Part shown: positions 1 to 5,992 of the stretch, in pieces
Layout of the letters: each line of letters opens with the position of its first letter
Position numbering within the stretch: the first letter of the stretch is position 1
NCBI GenBank assembly: GCA_001804025.1
Contig: MHFC01000082.1
Location: 1-11,330 of the forward strand
Length of the DNA: 11,330 nt
DNA from: Omnitrophica bacterium GWA2_52_8
GTDB taxonomy: Bacteria > Omnitrophota > Omnitrophia > Omnitrophales > Aquincolibacteriaceae
Direction: 5' to 3'
The notes under the pieces: model-generated
Databases searched by the model: none
Seen by the model: only the letters and a program-made list of their open reading frames with translations
What the model was told of the DNA's origin: nothing
Made by a program: the position numbers and the translations under genes

Positions 1-114
1 ATATGTTGAGATGCAAGAAAAGGAAGACACGGGACAAACGGAGTTTGAATGGTGATTATATGTTGAGATGCAAGAAAAGGAAGACACGGGACAAACGGAG
101 TTTGAATGGTGATT
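1..114. repeat. Perfect 57-bp tandem duplication (two copies)
   Basis: Positions 1-57 and 58-114 are identical base for base. The unit is 57 bp (19 codons), so frame is kept between copies. Copy one starts at the window edge, so further copies to the left cannot be excluded. There is no spacer between copies, so this is not a CRISPR array. After the second copy the sequence changes at once to unrelated DNA leading into a GC hairpin. Each copy contains an in-frame TGA (53-55 and 110-112) in the frame that looks most protein-like. Confidence 0.9.
2..55 (+). CDS. Possible C-terminal end of an upstream gene
   Basis: Frame 2 is open from the window edge and reads YVEMQEKEDTGQTEFEW before TGA at 53-55. 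The mixed acidic/polar composition looks more like a real C-terminus than the Arg/Lys-rich reading of the neighbouring frame. If correct, the 57-bp duplication copied the gene end with its stop, so the second copy (59-112) would be untranslated. Only 17 residues are visible, no family can be named, and the call rests on composition alone. Confidence 0.3.
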   Translation, partial: YVEMQEKEDTGQTEFEW

Positions 115-120
115 TTAGTA

Positions 121-140
121 CCCCGCCTGTAAAGGCGGGG
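121..140. terminator. GC-rich hairpin downstream of the 57-bp repeats
   Basis: CCCCGCCT (121-128) pairs perfectly with AGGCGGGG (133-140) around a GTAA loop, giving an 8-bp stem of mostly G-C pairs. It sits 8 bases after the second TGA of the repeat region, where a transcription terminator for the upstream gene would be expected. No T-tract follows on either strand, so it is not a classical intrinsic terminator. It could instead be a REP-like palindrome or an mRNA 3'-end stabiliser. Confidence 0.35.
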
Positions 141-240
141 GGATCTATGAAGTTCCTGTCGAGAAGGGACCCCCTCTGTTCTTTACAGCCCGTAAGCCGT
201 TTGGTGTCTTTTTGTAAATTTTTGTGCTAAATTACCCATC

Positions 241-3200
241 ATGCCGCATACCGATTTTGTACATCTCAACTGTCACACCCAATTCAGCCTCCTGGACAGC
301 GCCTGCCGGGTCTCCGACCTTTTAAAGCGGGCGGTCGAACTTAAATTTCCTGCGCTTGCGATGACCGACAACGGCAACCTTTTTGGCGCGATTGAATTTT
401 ATACGCAAGCCATGAAGTACGGGATCAAACCGATCATCGGGATGGATGCCTACATTGCGCCGGGATCGCGCCTTGAAAAACAAGCCCACGGGATTAAAGA
501 AGCTTCGTTCCGCTTGACCCTGCTCGCACGTAATGAAGAGGGCTACCGGAACCTCATCAAACTCGCGAGTATCGGATATATCGAAGGGTTTTACTACCGT
601 CCGCGCATTGATAAGGAAGTGCTAGCGCAGTTATCGGGAGGATTGATTGCAATGACCGGCGGCCTGCGCGGCGAAGTCCCGTATTATATCCGCAATGATC
701 AGAACGATGAAGTGCGCCGGGTGCTTGGGGAATACTTCGATATTTTTGGAAAGGAAAATTTATACCTCGAGATGATGGACCATGGGCTCGAACCGCAGCG
801 CAAAATCAATCAAGCCTGCCTTGAACTTTCAAAAGAGCTCGGTCTTAAAATTGTCGCGACGAACGATGTCCATTACATTTACCGCGAAAATGCGGCGGCC
901 CATGACGCGCTGATTTGTATCGGGACCGGGTCGATGCTTGATCAGCCCAACCGTATGCGTTATCAGGGCAGCGAATATTACCTCAAGTCTTCGCAGGAGA
1001 TGAAGGATTTATTCCAAGATCACCCGGAAGCCATCCGCGCGACCGTTGAAATCGCCGAGCGCTGCAATCTCGAACTCGATTTTAAAAAAACACACTTACC
1101 GAAATTTGAACCGCCCGCGGGCAAATCCTTGAAAAAATATATGGATGAGCTTTGCGAGGAAGGGTTAAAGAAACGCTTAGGCGGAAAAATAAGCGCGGAA
1201 TACCGCGAACGCCTGGAATTCGAAAGCGACCTGATACAGAAAATGGGGTATACGAGCTATTTTCTCATTGTGTGGGATTTTATCCGCTATGCGCGCGAGC
1301 ATCAAATTTCCGTGGGGCCGGGCCGCGGTTCCGCGGCCGGCAGTCTGGTGGCTTATGCGCTTGGGATTACGAACATCGATCCGATTTTACACGGGTTGAT
1401 CTTCGAACGGTTTTTGAACCCCGACCGGGTGAGCATGCCTGATATCGACATCGATTTTTGCTACGAACGCCGCGACGAAGTGATTCATTATGTGCGCCGC
1501 AAATACGGTGACGAAAATGTCGCCCAGATCATTACCTTCGGAACGATGGCCGCAAAGGCCGTTGTGCGCGACGTCGGGCGCGTTATGGGCATGACCTATC
1601 AGGACGTGGACCGGCTCGCGAAATTGATTCCGATGGAGCTCAATATGACGATCGAGACGGCGCTTGAGCGCGAACCGCAGCTCAAAACCCTGATGGGCTC
1701 CGATCTCAAAATTGCGCAGCTGATTGAAACTTCAAGGCAGCTTGAAGGCCTGTCGCGGCACGCCTCGACCCACGCGGCGGGTGTCGTCATTTCCGACAAA
1801 CCGCTGACCGAATATGTGCCGCTTTTCAAAACCGACGAGCAGATTTCAACGCAGTTTACGATGAAGGACCTTGAAAAAATCGGACTTCTCAAAATGGATT
1901 TCCTGGGTCTGAAGACGCTGACGATGATTGACAAGACGATCAAGCTGGTCAAAAAGACGCGCGGGGAAGCCATTGATATCGACGGCGTTTCTCTCGACGA
2001 CCCCAAAACTTATGAACTCCTGGCCCAGGCAAAATCGATCGGTATTTTCCAGCTTGAAAGTTCGGGGATGCGCGACCTGTTGAAAAAAATGAAGCCGAGC
2101 AAATTTGACCATCTCGTCGCACTACTGGCACTCTACCGGCCCGGGCCGCTTGGGAGCGGCATGGTGGATGATTTTATCAAGCGTATGCACAATCCGGCAC
2201 TCATTAAATATGACCACCCGGCGCTGGAGCCGCTCCTCAAGGAAACTTACGGGGTCATCTTATATCAGGAACAGGTTATGAAGATTGTCAGCACCCTGGC
2301 CGGTTTTACGCTCGCTCAAGCAGATTCGCTTAGGCGCGCGATCGGCAAGAAAATTCCTGAAATCATGGACAAGGAAAAGAAAAGATTCATCGACGGCGCG
2401 GCGAAAAATAAGATCCAGCCGGCGGTTGCGGAAAAAATCTGGCATTTGATCGACTATTTCTCGGGTTACGGCTTCAATAAGTCCCACTCGACGGCTTACG
2501 CGTTTATTTCGGTGCAGACGGCTTATCTCAAGGCGCATTATCCGCAGGAATTTATGACGGCCCTGCTGACGTCGGAAATGGGCAATACGGACAAAGTGGT
2601 CCGCTACATTGAAGAATGCAAAAAAATGCACATTAAAGTCCTGCCGCCTTCCGTGAACGAAAGTTTTTCCGAATTTACCTGTTCGGCGGAAAATATCCGT
2701 TTCGGCTTAAACGCGATTAAAAACGTCGGTTCAACGGCGATCGACTCAATTTTGAAAACGCGTTCGGAAGAGGGGCCGTTCAAATCTTTTTTTGATTTCA
2801 CCGAACGTGTGGACCTGCGGCTTTGCAACCGCAAAGTTCTTGAAAGTCTGATCAAGTGCGGTGCTTTTGATGTTTTTGAATTGCGCCGGGCCCAGTTGAT
2901 CGCCATGCTTGACCGCGCCTTGGAAATGGGATCAAAGGTCCAGGAAGACAGGGGCCGCGGCCAAATGTCATTTTTTGGGGGGGCGTTGGCCAAGGATGAC
3001 GTTCTTACCGGATCGCTTTCATCCGCGCCCGATATTCCCGAATGGTCGGAAGCCCAAATGCTTGGTTATGAACGCGAGTTGATCGGGTTTTATGTCACCT
3101 CCCATCCCTTGTCGAAATATGAAAAAATCCTCAAAAACTATGCAACGGCATCGACGGACACGCTTGGTGAATTTCGCGACCAGGCAGAAGTGACGATGGG

Positions 3201-3681
3201 CGGGATCATTCATGCGCTGCGTGAAATTCTCACAAAAAAAGGCGACAAGATGGGTTTTTTGACACTGCAAGATCTAACAGGCACCTGCGACATTGTCGTA
3301 TTTCCCGAGATTTACAAACAATCCGCAGTGCTGATGAAAACCGATACGATGATTTTTGTGCGGGGTAAGGTCAACACGCGGGATGATGCGGCCAAGGTCA
3401 TTGCCGAAGAGATTGTGCCCATTGATGAAGTTCAGTCCCGGTTTACGCGGGCCATTTCCATTGATTTGCAAACAGCGGGGCTTGAAATCGATACCCTGAA
3501 ACAGATTCAGCAAATTCTGGTGAATCACCGCGGTAAAACCCCGGTCTACATTAACTTCCGCGACCACCAGGGAAAGGCGGCGGTGATTAATTCCGGGGAC
3601 CGTTTTCGCGTGGTGGCTTCCGACACGCTGATGCTCGAACTCGAAAAAATTGCTGGCGAAAATTCGGTTAAAATCACCTGA
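241..3681 (+). CDS. dnaE: DNA polymerase III alpha subunit (DnaE)
   Basis: Catalytic subunit of the replicative DNA polymerase, 1146 aa, the usual length for stand-alone DnaE (E. coli 1160). It has an N-terminal PHP domain (about 1-280, beginning HLNCHTQFSLLDS), then the C-family palm/fingers core. The core shows GPGRGSAAGSL (about 359-369), MPDIDIDF with catalytic Asp401 and Asp403, and KMDFLGL with the third catalytic Asp553, matching E. coli D401/D403/D555. An OB-fold segment near 980-1040 precedes a C-terminal region ending ENSVKIT. ATG 241 is chosen because the PHP domain starts immediately after it; no clear SD precedes it. Several PHP metal ligands are missing (N10, N44, D69, R91, G141), so intrinsic PHP exonuclease activity is doubtful. 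The last 85 codons lie in a perfect tandem duplication. Identification is very secure. Confidence 0.98.
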   Translation: MPHTDFVHLNCHTQFSLLDSACRVSDLLKRAVELKFPALAMTDNGNLFGAIEFYTQAMKYGIKPIIGMDAYIAPGSRLEKQAHGIKEASFRLTLLARNEEGYRNLIKLASIGYIEGFYYRPRIDKEVLAQLSGGLIAMTGGLRGEVPYYIRNDQNDEVRRVLGEYFDIFGKENLYLEMMDHGLEPQRKINQACLELSKELGLKIVATNDVHYIYRENAAAHDALICIGTGSMLDQPNRMRYQGSEYYLKSSQEMKDLFQDHPEAIRATVEIAERCNLELDFKKTHLPKFEPPAGKSLKKYMDELCEEGLKKRLGGKISAEYRERLEFESDLIQKMGYTSYFLIVWDFIRYAREHQISVGPGRGSAAGSLVAYALGITNIDPILHGLIFERFLNPDRVSMPDIDIDFCYERRDEVIHYVRRKYGDENVAQIITFGTMAAKAVVRDVGRVMGMTYQDVDRLAKLIPMELNMTIETALEREPQLKTLMGSDLKIAQLIETSRQLEGLSRHASTHAAGVVISDKPLTEYVPLFKTDEQISTQFTMKDLEKIGLLKMDFLGLKTLTMIDKTIKLVKKTRGEAIDIDGVSLDDPKTYELLAQAKSIGIFQLESSGMRDLLKKMKPSKFDHLVALLALYRPGPLGSGMVDDFIKRMHNPALIKYDHPALEPLLKETYGVILYQEQVMKIVSTLAGFTLAQADSLRRAIGKKIPEIMDKEKKRFIDGAAKNKIQPAVAEKIWHLIDYFSGYGFNKSHSTAYAFISVQTAYLKAHYPQEFMTALLTSEMGNTDKVVRYIEECKKMHIKVLPPSVNESFSEFTCSAENIRFGLNAIKNVGSTAIDSILKTRSEEGPFKSFFDFTERVDLRLCNRKVLESLIKCGAFDVFELRRAQLIAMLDRALEMGSKVQEDRGRGQMSFFGGALAKDDVLTGSLSSAPDIPEWSEAQMLGYERELIGFYVTSHPLSKYEKILKNYATASTDTLGEFRDQAEVTMGGIIHALREILTKKGDKMGFLTLQDLTGTCDIVVFPEIYKQSAVLMKTDTMIFVRGKVNTRDDAAKVIAEEIVPIDEVQSRFTRAISIDLQTAGLEIDTLKQIQQILVNHRGKTPVYINFRDHQGKAAVINSGDRFRVVASDTLMLELEKIAGENSVKIT

Positions 3682-3689
3682 TTTTAGTC

Positions 3690-3728
3690 CGGTTTTCTTA
3701 TCGATTAGGTGAATCGATAAGAAAACCG
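3690..3728. repeat. 17-bp-stem palindrome after dnaE stop (copy 1)
   Basis: A perfect 17-bp inverted repeat (3690-3706 with 3712-3728, loop AGGTG) begins 8 bases after the dnaE stop. It is AT-rich, with a TTATCGATT core in the left arm. No T-tract follows, so if it ends transcription it does so without the standard U-run. It may protect the mRNA 3' end or be a protein-binding palindrome. Confidence 0.75.
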
Positions 3729-3733
3729 CTTTG

Positions 3734-3991
3734 GATGAAGTTCAGTCCCGGTTTACGCGGGCCATTTCCATTGATTTGCAAACAGCGGGGCTTGAAATCG
3801 ATACCCTGAAACAGATTCAGCAAATTCTGGTGAATCACCGCGGTAAAACCCCGGTCTACATTAACTTCCGCGACCACCAGGGAAAGGCGGCGGTGATTAA
3901 TTCCGGGGACCGTTTTCGCGTGGTGGCTTCCGACACGCTGATGCTCGAACTCGAAAAAATTGCTGGCGAAAATTCGGTTAAAATCACCTGA
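3734..3991 (+). pseudogene. Duplicated 3' fragment of dnaE
   Basis: This is the second copy of the last 85 dnaE codons (from DEVQSRFTRA to ENSVKIT) with its stop. It lacks the PHP, palm, fingers and OB regions and cannot be a polymerase. A TTG at 3731 could formally open an 86-residue frame, but there is no SD site and the start is created only by the duplication junction. It is best read as a non-functional fragment. Confidence 0.85.
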
Positions 3992-3999
3992 TTTTAGTC

Positions 4000-4038
4000 C
4001 GGTTTTCTTATCGATTAGGTGAATCGATAAGAAAACCG
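4000..4038. repeat. 17-bp-stem palindrome (copy 2)
   Basis: Exact second copy of the palindrome at 3690-3728, carried in the 310-bp duplication, with the same AGGTG loop. It is followed by sequence that diverges from copy one after 4045 and leads into further hairpins. Confidence 0.75.
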
Positions 4039-4050
4039 CTTTGGACGCAT

Positions 4051-4106
4051 GGGGTTGCATCCAAAGTTTTGCGCCCGCGTTTTAACAGGGCGCAAAAGAC
4101 AACCCC
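4051..4106. repeat. Nested two-stem hairpin
   Basis: An outer GGGGTTG/CAACCCC pair (4051-4057 with 4100-4106) encloses a perfect 10-bp stem TTTTGCGCCC/GGGCGCAAAA (4067-4076 with 4088-4097) with an 11-nt loop. The inner stem ends in four A-T pairs. It could fold as RNA or as a DNA cruciform. No matching RNA family was recognised. Confidence 0.6.
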
Positions 4107-4109
4107 TGG

Positions 4110-4137
4110 GGTACAAATGAAAAAGCCCATTTGCACC
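4110..4137. repeat. Hairpin in post-dnaE structured region
   Basis: GGT-A-CAAATG (4110-4119) faces CATTTG-C-ACC (4128-4137), pairing 9 of 10 positions with one internal mismatch and an 8-nt loop. It lies only 3 bases after the nested hairpin at 4051-4106, as part of a run of palindromes. Confidence 0.45.
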
Positions 4138-4153
4138 ACAGCCTCCGCGAGGG

Positions 4154-4178
4154 CATTTCTCATTGGTGATGAGAAATG
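4154..4178. repeat. 10-bp perfect hairpin
   Basis: CATTTCTCAT (4154-4163) pairs perfectly with ATGAGAAATG (4169-4178) around the loop TGGTG, with a possible further G-T pair outside. It is the last clear palindrome of the cluster after dnaE. An imperfect run of T residues (4190-4197) follows 11 bases later, so it may help end dnaE transcription, but the spacing is long for a classical terminator. Confidence 0.55.
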
Positions 4179-4334
4179 TGGGTTAGCCCCTTTTCTTAAA
4201 GAATCCCGTAGAAAAAATCCTTTCAAAGCCGTCTTCATGAGCTTTAAAAAACAAGCTATCTGTTTCTATAGTATAGAGTTAGAAGATATTTTAATGCCGG
4301 TATCTTTCAATAAGCACTAACTCAGTATCAGATC
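4179..4334. other. AT-rich spacer without a recognised gene
   Basis: Together with the flanking structured and promoter regions this belongs to a stretch of nearly 490 bases (3992-4479) with no convincing gene. Within it I see only a short odd palindrome, CTATA-G-TATAG, at 4266-4276, which contains TATAGT and could be a weak -10. A 67-codon frame from ATG 4117 to the TAA at 4318-4320 crosses it, but it overlaps the hairpin arms, lacks a good SD and resembles no family I know. Confidence 0.5.
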
Positions 4335-4407
4335 AAGACTTATAGCCGAGAATGATATTGACAAGATTTCTGTGTTCTGTTAGTGTTTTGTCCTATCTAT
4401 AAGTCTT
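4335..4407. promoter_or_regulatory. 11-bp inverted repeat bracketing the HU promoter
   Basis: AAGACTTATAG (4335-4345) is the exact reverse complement of CTATAAGTCTT (4397-4407). The arms are 62 bp apart centre to centre, about six helical turns. The left arm lies upstream of the -35 box and the right arm at or just after the expected transcription start. This geometry suits a two-site operator, but no known regulator's site was recognised. Confidence 0.45.
4358..4386 (+). promoter_or_regulatory. Sigma-70-type promoter for the HU-csp unit
   Basis: A perfect TTGACA (4358-4363) is followed after exactly 17 bp by TAGTGT (4381-4386), which keeps the most important -10 positions (T1, A2, T6). Transcription would start near 4393, giving a leader of about 87 nt before the HU start codon. 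The consensus -35 and ideal spacing make it the best promoter candidate in the window. Confidence 0.6.
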
Positions 4408-4466
4408 ACAAATGGTTGGATAGTGTGTCTCTGTTAAAAACAACCGGTAAGCATGAAGAGGAGTTG

Positions 4467-4474
4467 GGAGGTGA
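4467..4474 (+). promoter_or_regulatory. SD site deciding the HU start
   Basis: GGAGGTGA at 4467-4474 lies 5 bases before GTG 4480. It favours that codon over the in-frame ATG at 4453, which would add nine residues (MKRSWEVKS) not typical of HU proteins. Confidence 0.8.
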
Positions 4475-4479
4475 AGAGC

Positions 4480-4752
4480 GTGACTAAAAAAGATATCGTG
4501 ATCAGAGTGTCCAATGAGACCAATCTCACGCAGATTGATGTTAAAAAAATTGTTCAAAAGACTCTGGATGTCATTCTTGAGAGTTTGGAACGCGGGGATA
4601 CGGTTGAGTTGAGAAATTTCGGTGTTTTCAAAGTCAAGACGCGCCGTGGCCGGCTTGGCCGCAATCCGCGGACGGGAGCCGAGGTTGCGGTTCCTGAAAA
4701 AAAAGTCGTCGTCTTTAAACCGGGTCTTGTTTTAAAACACAAGGTCAAGTAG
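4480..4752 (+). CDS. HU/IHF-family nucleoid DNA-binding protein
   Basis: Small basic histone-like protein of 90 aa, the standard HU length, that binds and bends DNA as a dimer and compacts the nucleoid. Residues 2-38 form the two N-terminal helices (dimer scaffold). FGVFKVKTRRGRLGRNPRTG (about 47-66) matches the HU/IHF signature, with Pro63 in RNPRTG as the intercalating proline at the tip of the beta arm. The C-terminus VVVFKPGLVLKHKVK is typical. GTG 4480 is chosen over ATG 4453 because of the SD site and family length. HU versus IHF cannot be decided from one gene. It is the first gene of a likely two-gene unit with the cold-shock gene, behind the promoter at 4358-4386. Confidence 0.93.
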   Translation: MTKKDIVIRVSNETNLTQIDVKKIVQKTLDVILESLERGDTVELRNFGVFKVKTRRGRLGRNPRTGAEVAVPEKKVVVFKPGLVLKHKVK

Positions 4753-4827
4753 TCATCGACATTTGGACTTTGCGGTTTTTTCTGGAAAACGGCCGCAGGG
4801 TCAGCAGGAGCAATAGGGAGGTTTGGA

Positions 4828-5076
4828 ATGCCGGACAAGGGAAAAGTAAAGTGGTTTTCAAATGTCAAGGGTTATGGGTTCTTAGTTAAGGAAGGAAGCG
4901 ATAAAGATATTTTCGTGCACTACTCTGTGATCCAGGGAGAAGGATATAAAAAACTTCTGGAGGGAGAGGAAGTGATGTTTGACGTGGTTGATGGGGAGCG
5001 CGGCCCCCAAGCCACGAATGTGGTCCGTTTGGGAAAGCAGACAGAAAAAAAGCCCGAAGGCGGCGCAGCGTCCTAA
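4828..5076 (+). CDS. Cold-shock domain protein (CspA family)
   Basis: Single cold-shock domain of 82 aa that binds single-stranded RNA or DNA and acts as an RNA chaperone. [15 protein letters not shown] (5-19) contains the RNP1 motif KGYGFL (14-19), and DIFVHY (27-32) is RNP2. The aromatic residues W9, F10, Y16, F18, F29, H31 and Y32 needed for base stacking are kept. After the domain a short polar tail (about 70-82, ending PEGGAAS) extends it beyond the usual 66-70 residues. AGGGAGG at 4815-4821 is a good SD for ATG 4828. It lies 75 bp after HU with no clear terminator between them and is followed by a strong terminator, so HU and csp probably share a transcript. Confidence 0.95.
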   Translation: MPDKGKVKWFSNVKGYGFLVKEGSDKDIFVHYSVIQGEGYKKLLEGEEVMFDVVDGERGPQATNVVRLGKQTEKKPEGGAAS

Positions 5077-5107
5077 CGATTCCGGTAGTTTTGAAATTGT
5101 TTTTACT

Positions 5108-5135
5108 TGCCAGAGGGCGGTCACATGCTCATAAG
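5108..5135 (+). promoter_or_regulatory. Weak promoter candidate for rsmE
   Basis: TTGCCA (5108-5113) and CATAAG (5130-5135) are spaced 16 bp. The -35 matches five of six positions and the -10 four of six, but without the conserved first T. The elements lie inside the upstream terminator hairpin, so promoter and terminator would overlap. It is suggested mainly because rsmE starts right after a terminator and needs a source of transcription. Confidence 0.22.
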
Positions 5136-5160
5136 AGCATCTTAACCGCCCTTCTTTTTT
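5114..5160 (+). terminator. Intrinsic terminator after csp
   Basis: AGGGCGGT (5114-5121) pairs perfectly with ACCGCCCT (5145-5152), an inner ATGCTC/GAGCAT stem (5125-5130 with 5135-5140) closes on an ATAA loop, and TCTTTTTT (5153-5160) follows directly. This is a textbook Rho-independent terminator on the + strand and should end the HU-csp transcript. Confidence 0.88.
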
Positions 5161-5164
5161 CACC

Positions 5165-5992
5165 GTGAACCAACAACGCAGGCGCTTACGGCGCTTTCAT
5201 ACCGAGTCCATGATCTCAGCGACAGGGCAAACCGTGTTTCTTAATGCCGAGGAGACCCATCATTTAAAACAAGTCTTGCGTCTTTCCTCGGGAGACCGGT
5301 GTTTTGTTTTTGACCCCTCGGGGCGCGAGGCCGTGGCCGAGATCCTGAAGGGGTCCGGATCGGGCCTTGCGGAACTACGCATTCATGAAATGCGGCTCGG
5401 GGCGTCGGAACCCGGCGAGAAGGACCTGCTGGAGCGGTTTTTCTTTTATGTGGCCCTGCCGAAAAAAAGAAAATTTGATACGATCGTCGAAAAGGCGCAG
5501 GAGCTTCGCGCCGCGCATCTTCAACCGCTTGTGACACACCGTACGGAGAACCGCATCGAAGGCGGTCAATCAAGGAAAGTGGCCGGGCGCTGGGAAAAGA
5601 TCGCGTCAGAAGCGTCCAAACAATCCGGGGCTTTGCGCTTTACGAGAATTGAATTGCCCGCGAAACTTGAAGCCGCATTGAAAAAAATTCCCATGAAAGA
5701 CAAAATCATTATTTTTCACCCCGACACAAGTGCTATGATCTTCCGCGACTGGCTGAAGGAAACAACCGCTTGCTTAAACATGGGGAATGGCGGGGCGAGC
5801 CCGGGATTTTCAGGAAACTATCATTTGTTTTTCGGCCCTGAAGGTGGATTCTCTCCCGAGGAAATCCAGGCCTTCAAAGGACGGGGCGGCATTAAAATTT
5901 CTTTGGGGACCACGGTGCTTAAAACGGACACGGCTTTTCTCAGCGTGCTTGCTGCGTTGAGATTTCAATTCGATGGCGACTTTGGAAACTAA
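5165..5992 (+). CDS. rsmE: 16S rRNA (uracil1498-N3)-methyltransferase RsmE
   Basis: SAM-dependent methyltransferase that modifies U1498 of 16S rRNA in the small ribosomal subunit. At 275 aa it is somewhat longer than typical members (about 245). The N-terminal PUA-like part (about 9-80) includes LRRFHTES, ETHHLKQVLRLSSGDR and VFDPSG. The C-terminal SPOUT trefoil-knot domain carries GPEGGF (224-229) and LGTTVLKTDTA (247-257). The usual LR-TETA form is conservatively changed to LK-TDTA. GTG 5165 is used because the RRF motif near the family N-terminus would be lost from ATG 5210; no SD is visible. The start lies 4 bases after the terminator T-tract. It overlaps mtaB by 20 bp and probably heads an operon. 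Confidence 0.93.
   Translation: MNQQRRRLRRFHTESMISATGQTVFLNAEETHHLKQVLRLSSGDRCFVFDPSGREAVAEILKGSGSGLAELRIHEMRLGASEPGEKDLLERFFFYVALPKKRKFDTIVEKAQELRAAHLQPLVTHRTENRIEGGQSRKVAGRWEKIASEASKQSGALRFTRIELPAKLEAALKKIPMKDKIIIFHPDTSAMIFRDWLKETTACLNMGNGGASPGFSGNYHLFFGPEGGFSPEEIQAFKGRGGIKISLGTTVLKTDTAFLSVLAALRFQFDGDFGN

Larger units (their letters stand above)
3424..4043. repeat. Perfect 310-bp tandem duplication of the dnaE 3' end
   Basis: Copy one is 3424-3733 and copy two 3734-4043. I compared them by eye and found no mismatch; identity extends two more bases (GA) past the nominal end. The unit contains dnaE codons 1062-1146, the stop codon and the 17-bp-stem palindrome. The only sequence shared at the two breakpoints is GA, as expected for an illegitimate duplication or an assembly join. 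dnaE itself stays intact because the first copy supplies its true 3' end. Zero divergence means it is very recent, under conversion, or an assembly artefact. Confidence 0.95.

Noticed and set aside
1..114. CRISPR-like repeats
   Set aside because: The two copies are directly abutting with no spacers and no cas genes are nearby.
3..230. 75-codon frame across the 57-bp repeats and the hairpin
   Set aside because: Its content is a Lys/Arg-rich 19-residue repeat, then a translation of the GC hairpin; it lacks an SD and resembles no protein.
201..232. Promoter for dnaE (TTGGTG and CTAAAT)
   Set aside because: The hexamers match poorly and the spacing is about 20 bp; not distinguishable from chance.
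4008..4238. 76-codon minus-strand frame in the same region
   Set aside because: It runs across the palindromes and into the dnaE-derived duplication, with no promoter or SD; no family recognised.
4117..4320. 67-codon frame starting MKKPICTTAS in the post-dnaE region
   Set aside because: It coincides with hairpin arms, has no good SD and no recognised domain; more likely a chance frame in non-coding DNA.
4771..4797. Bulged hairpin between HU and csp
   Set aside because: TGCG-GTTTT pairs with AAAAC-CGCA only with a 3-nt bulge, and no T-tract follows; too weak to call a terminator.
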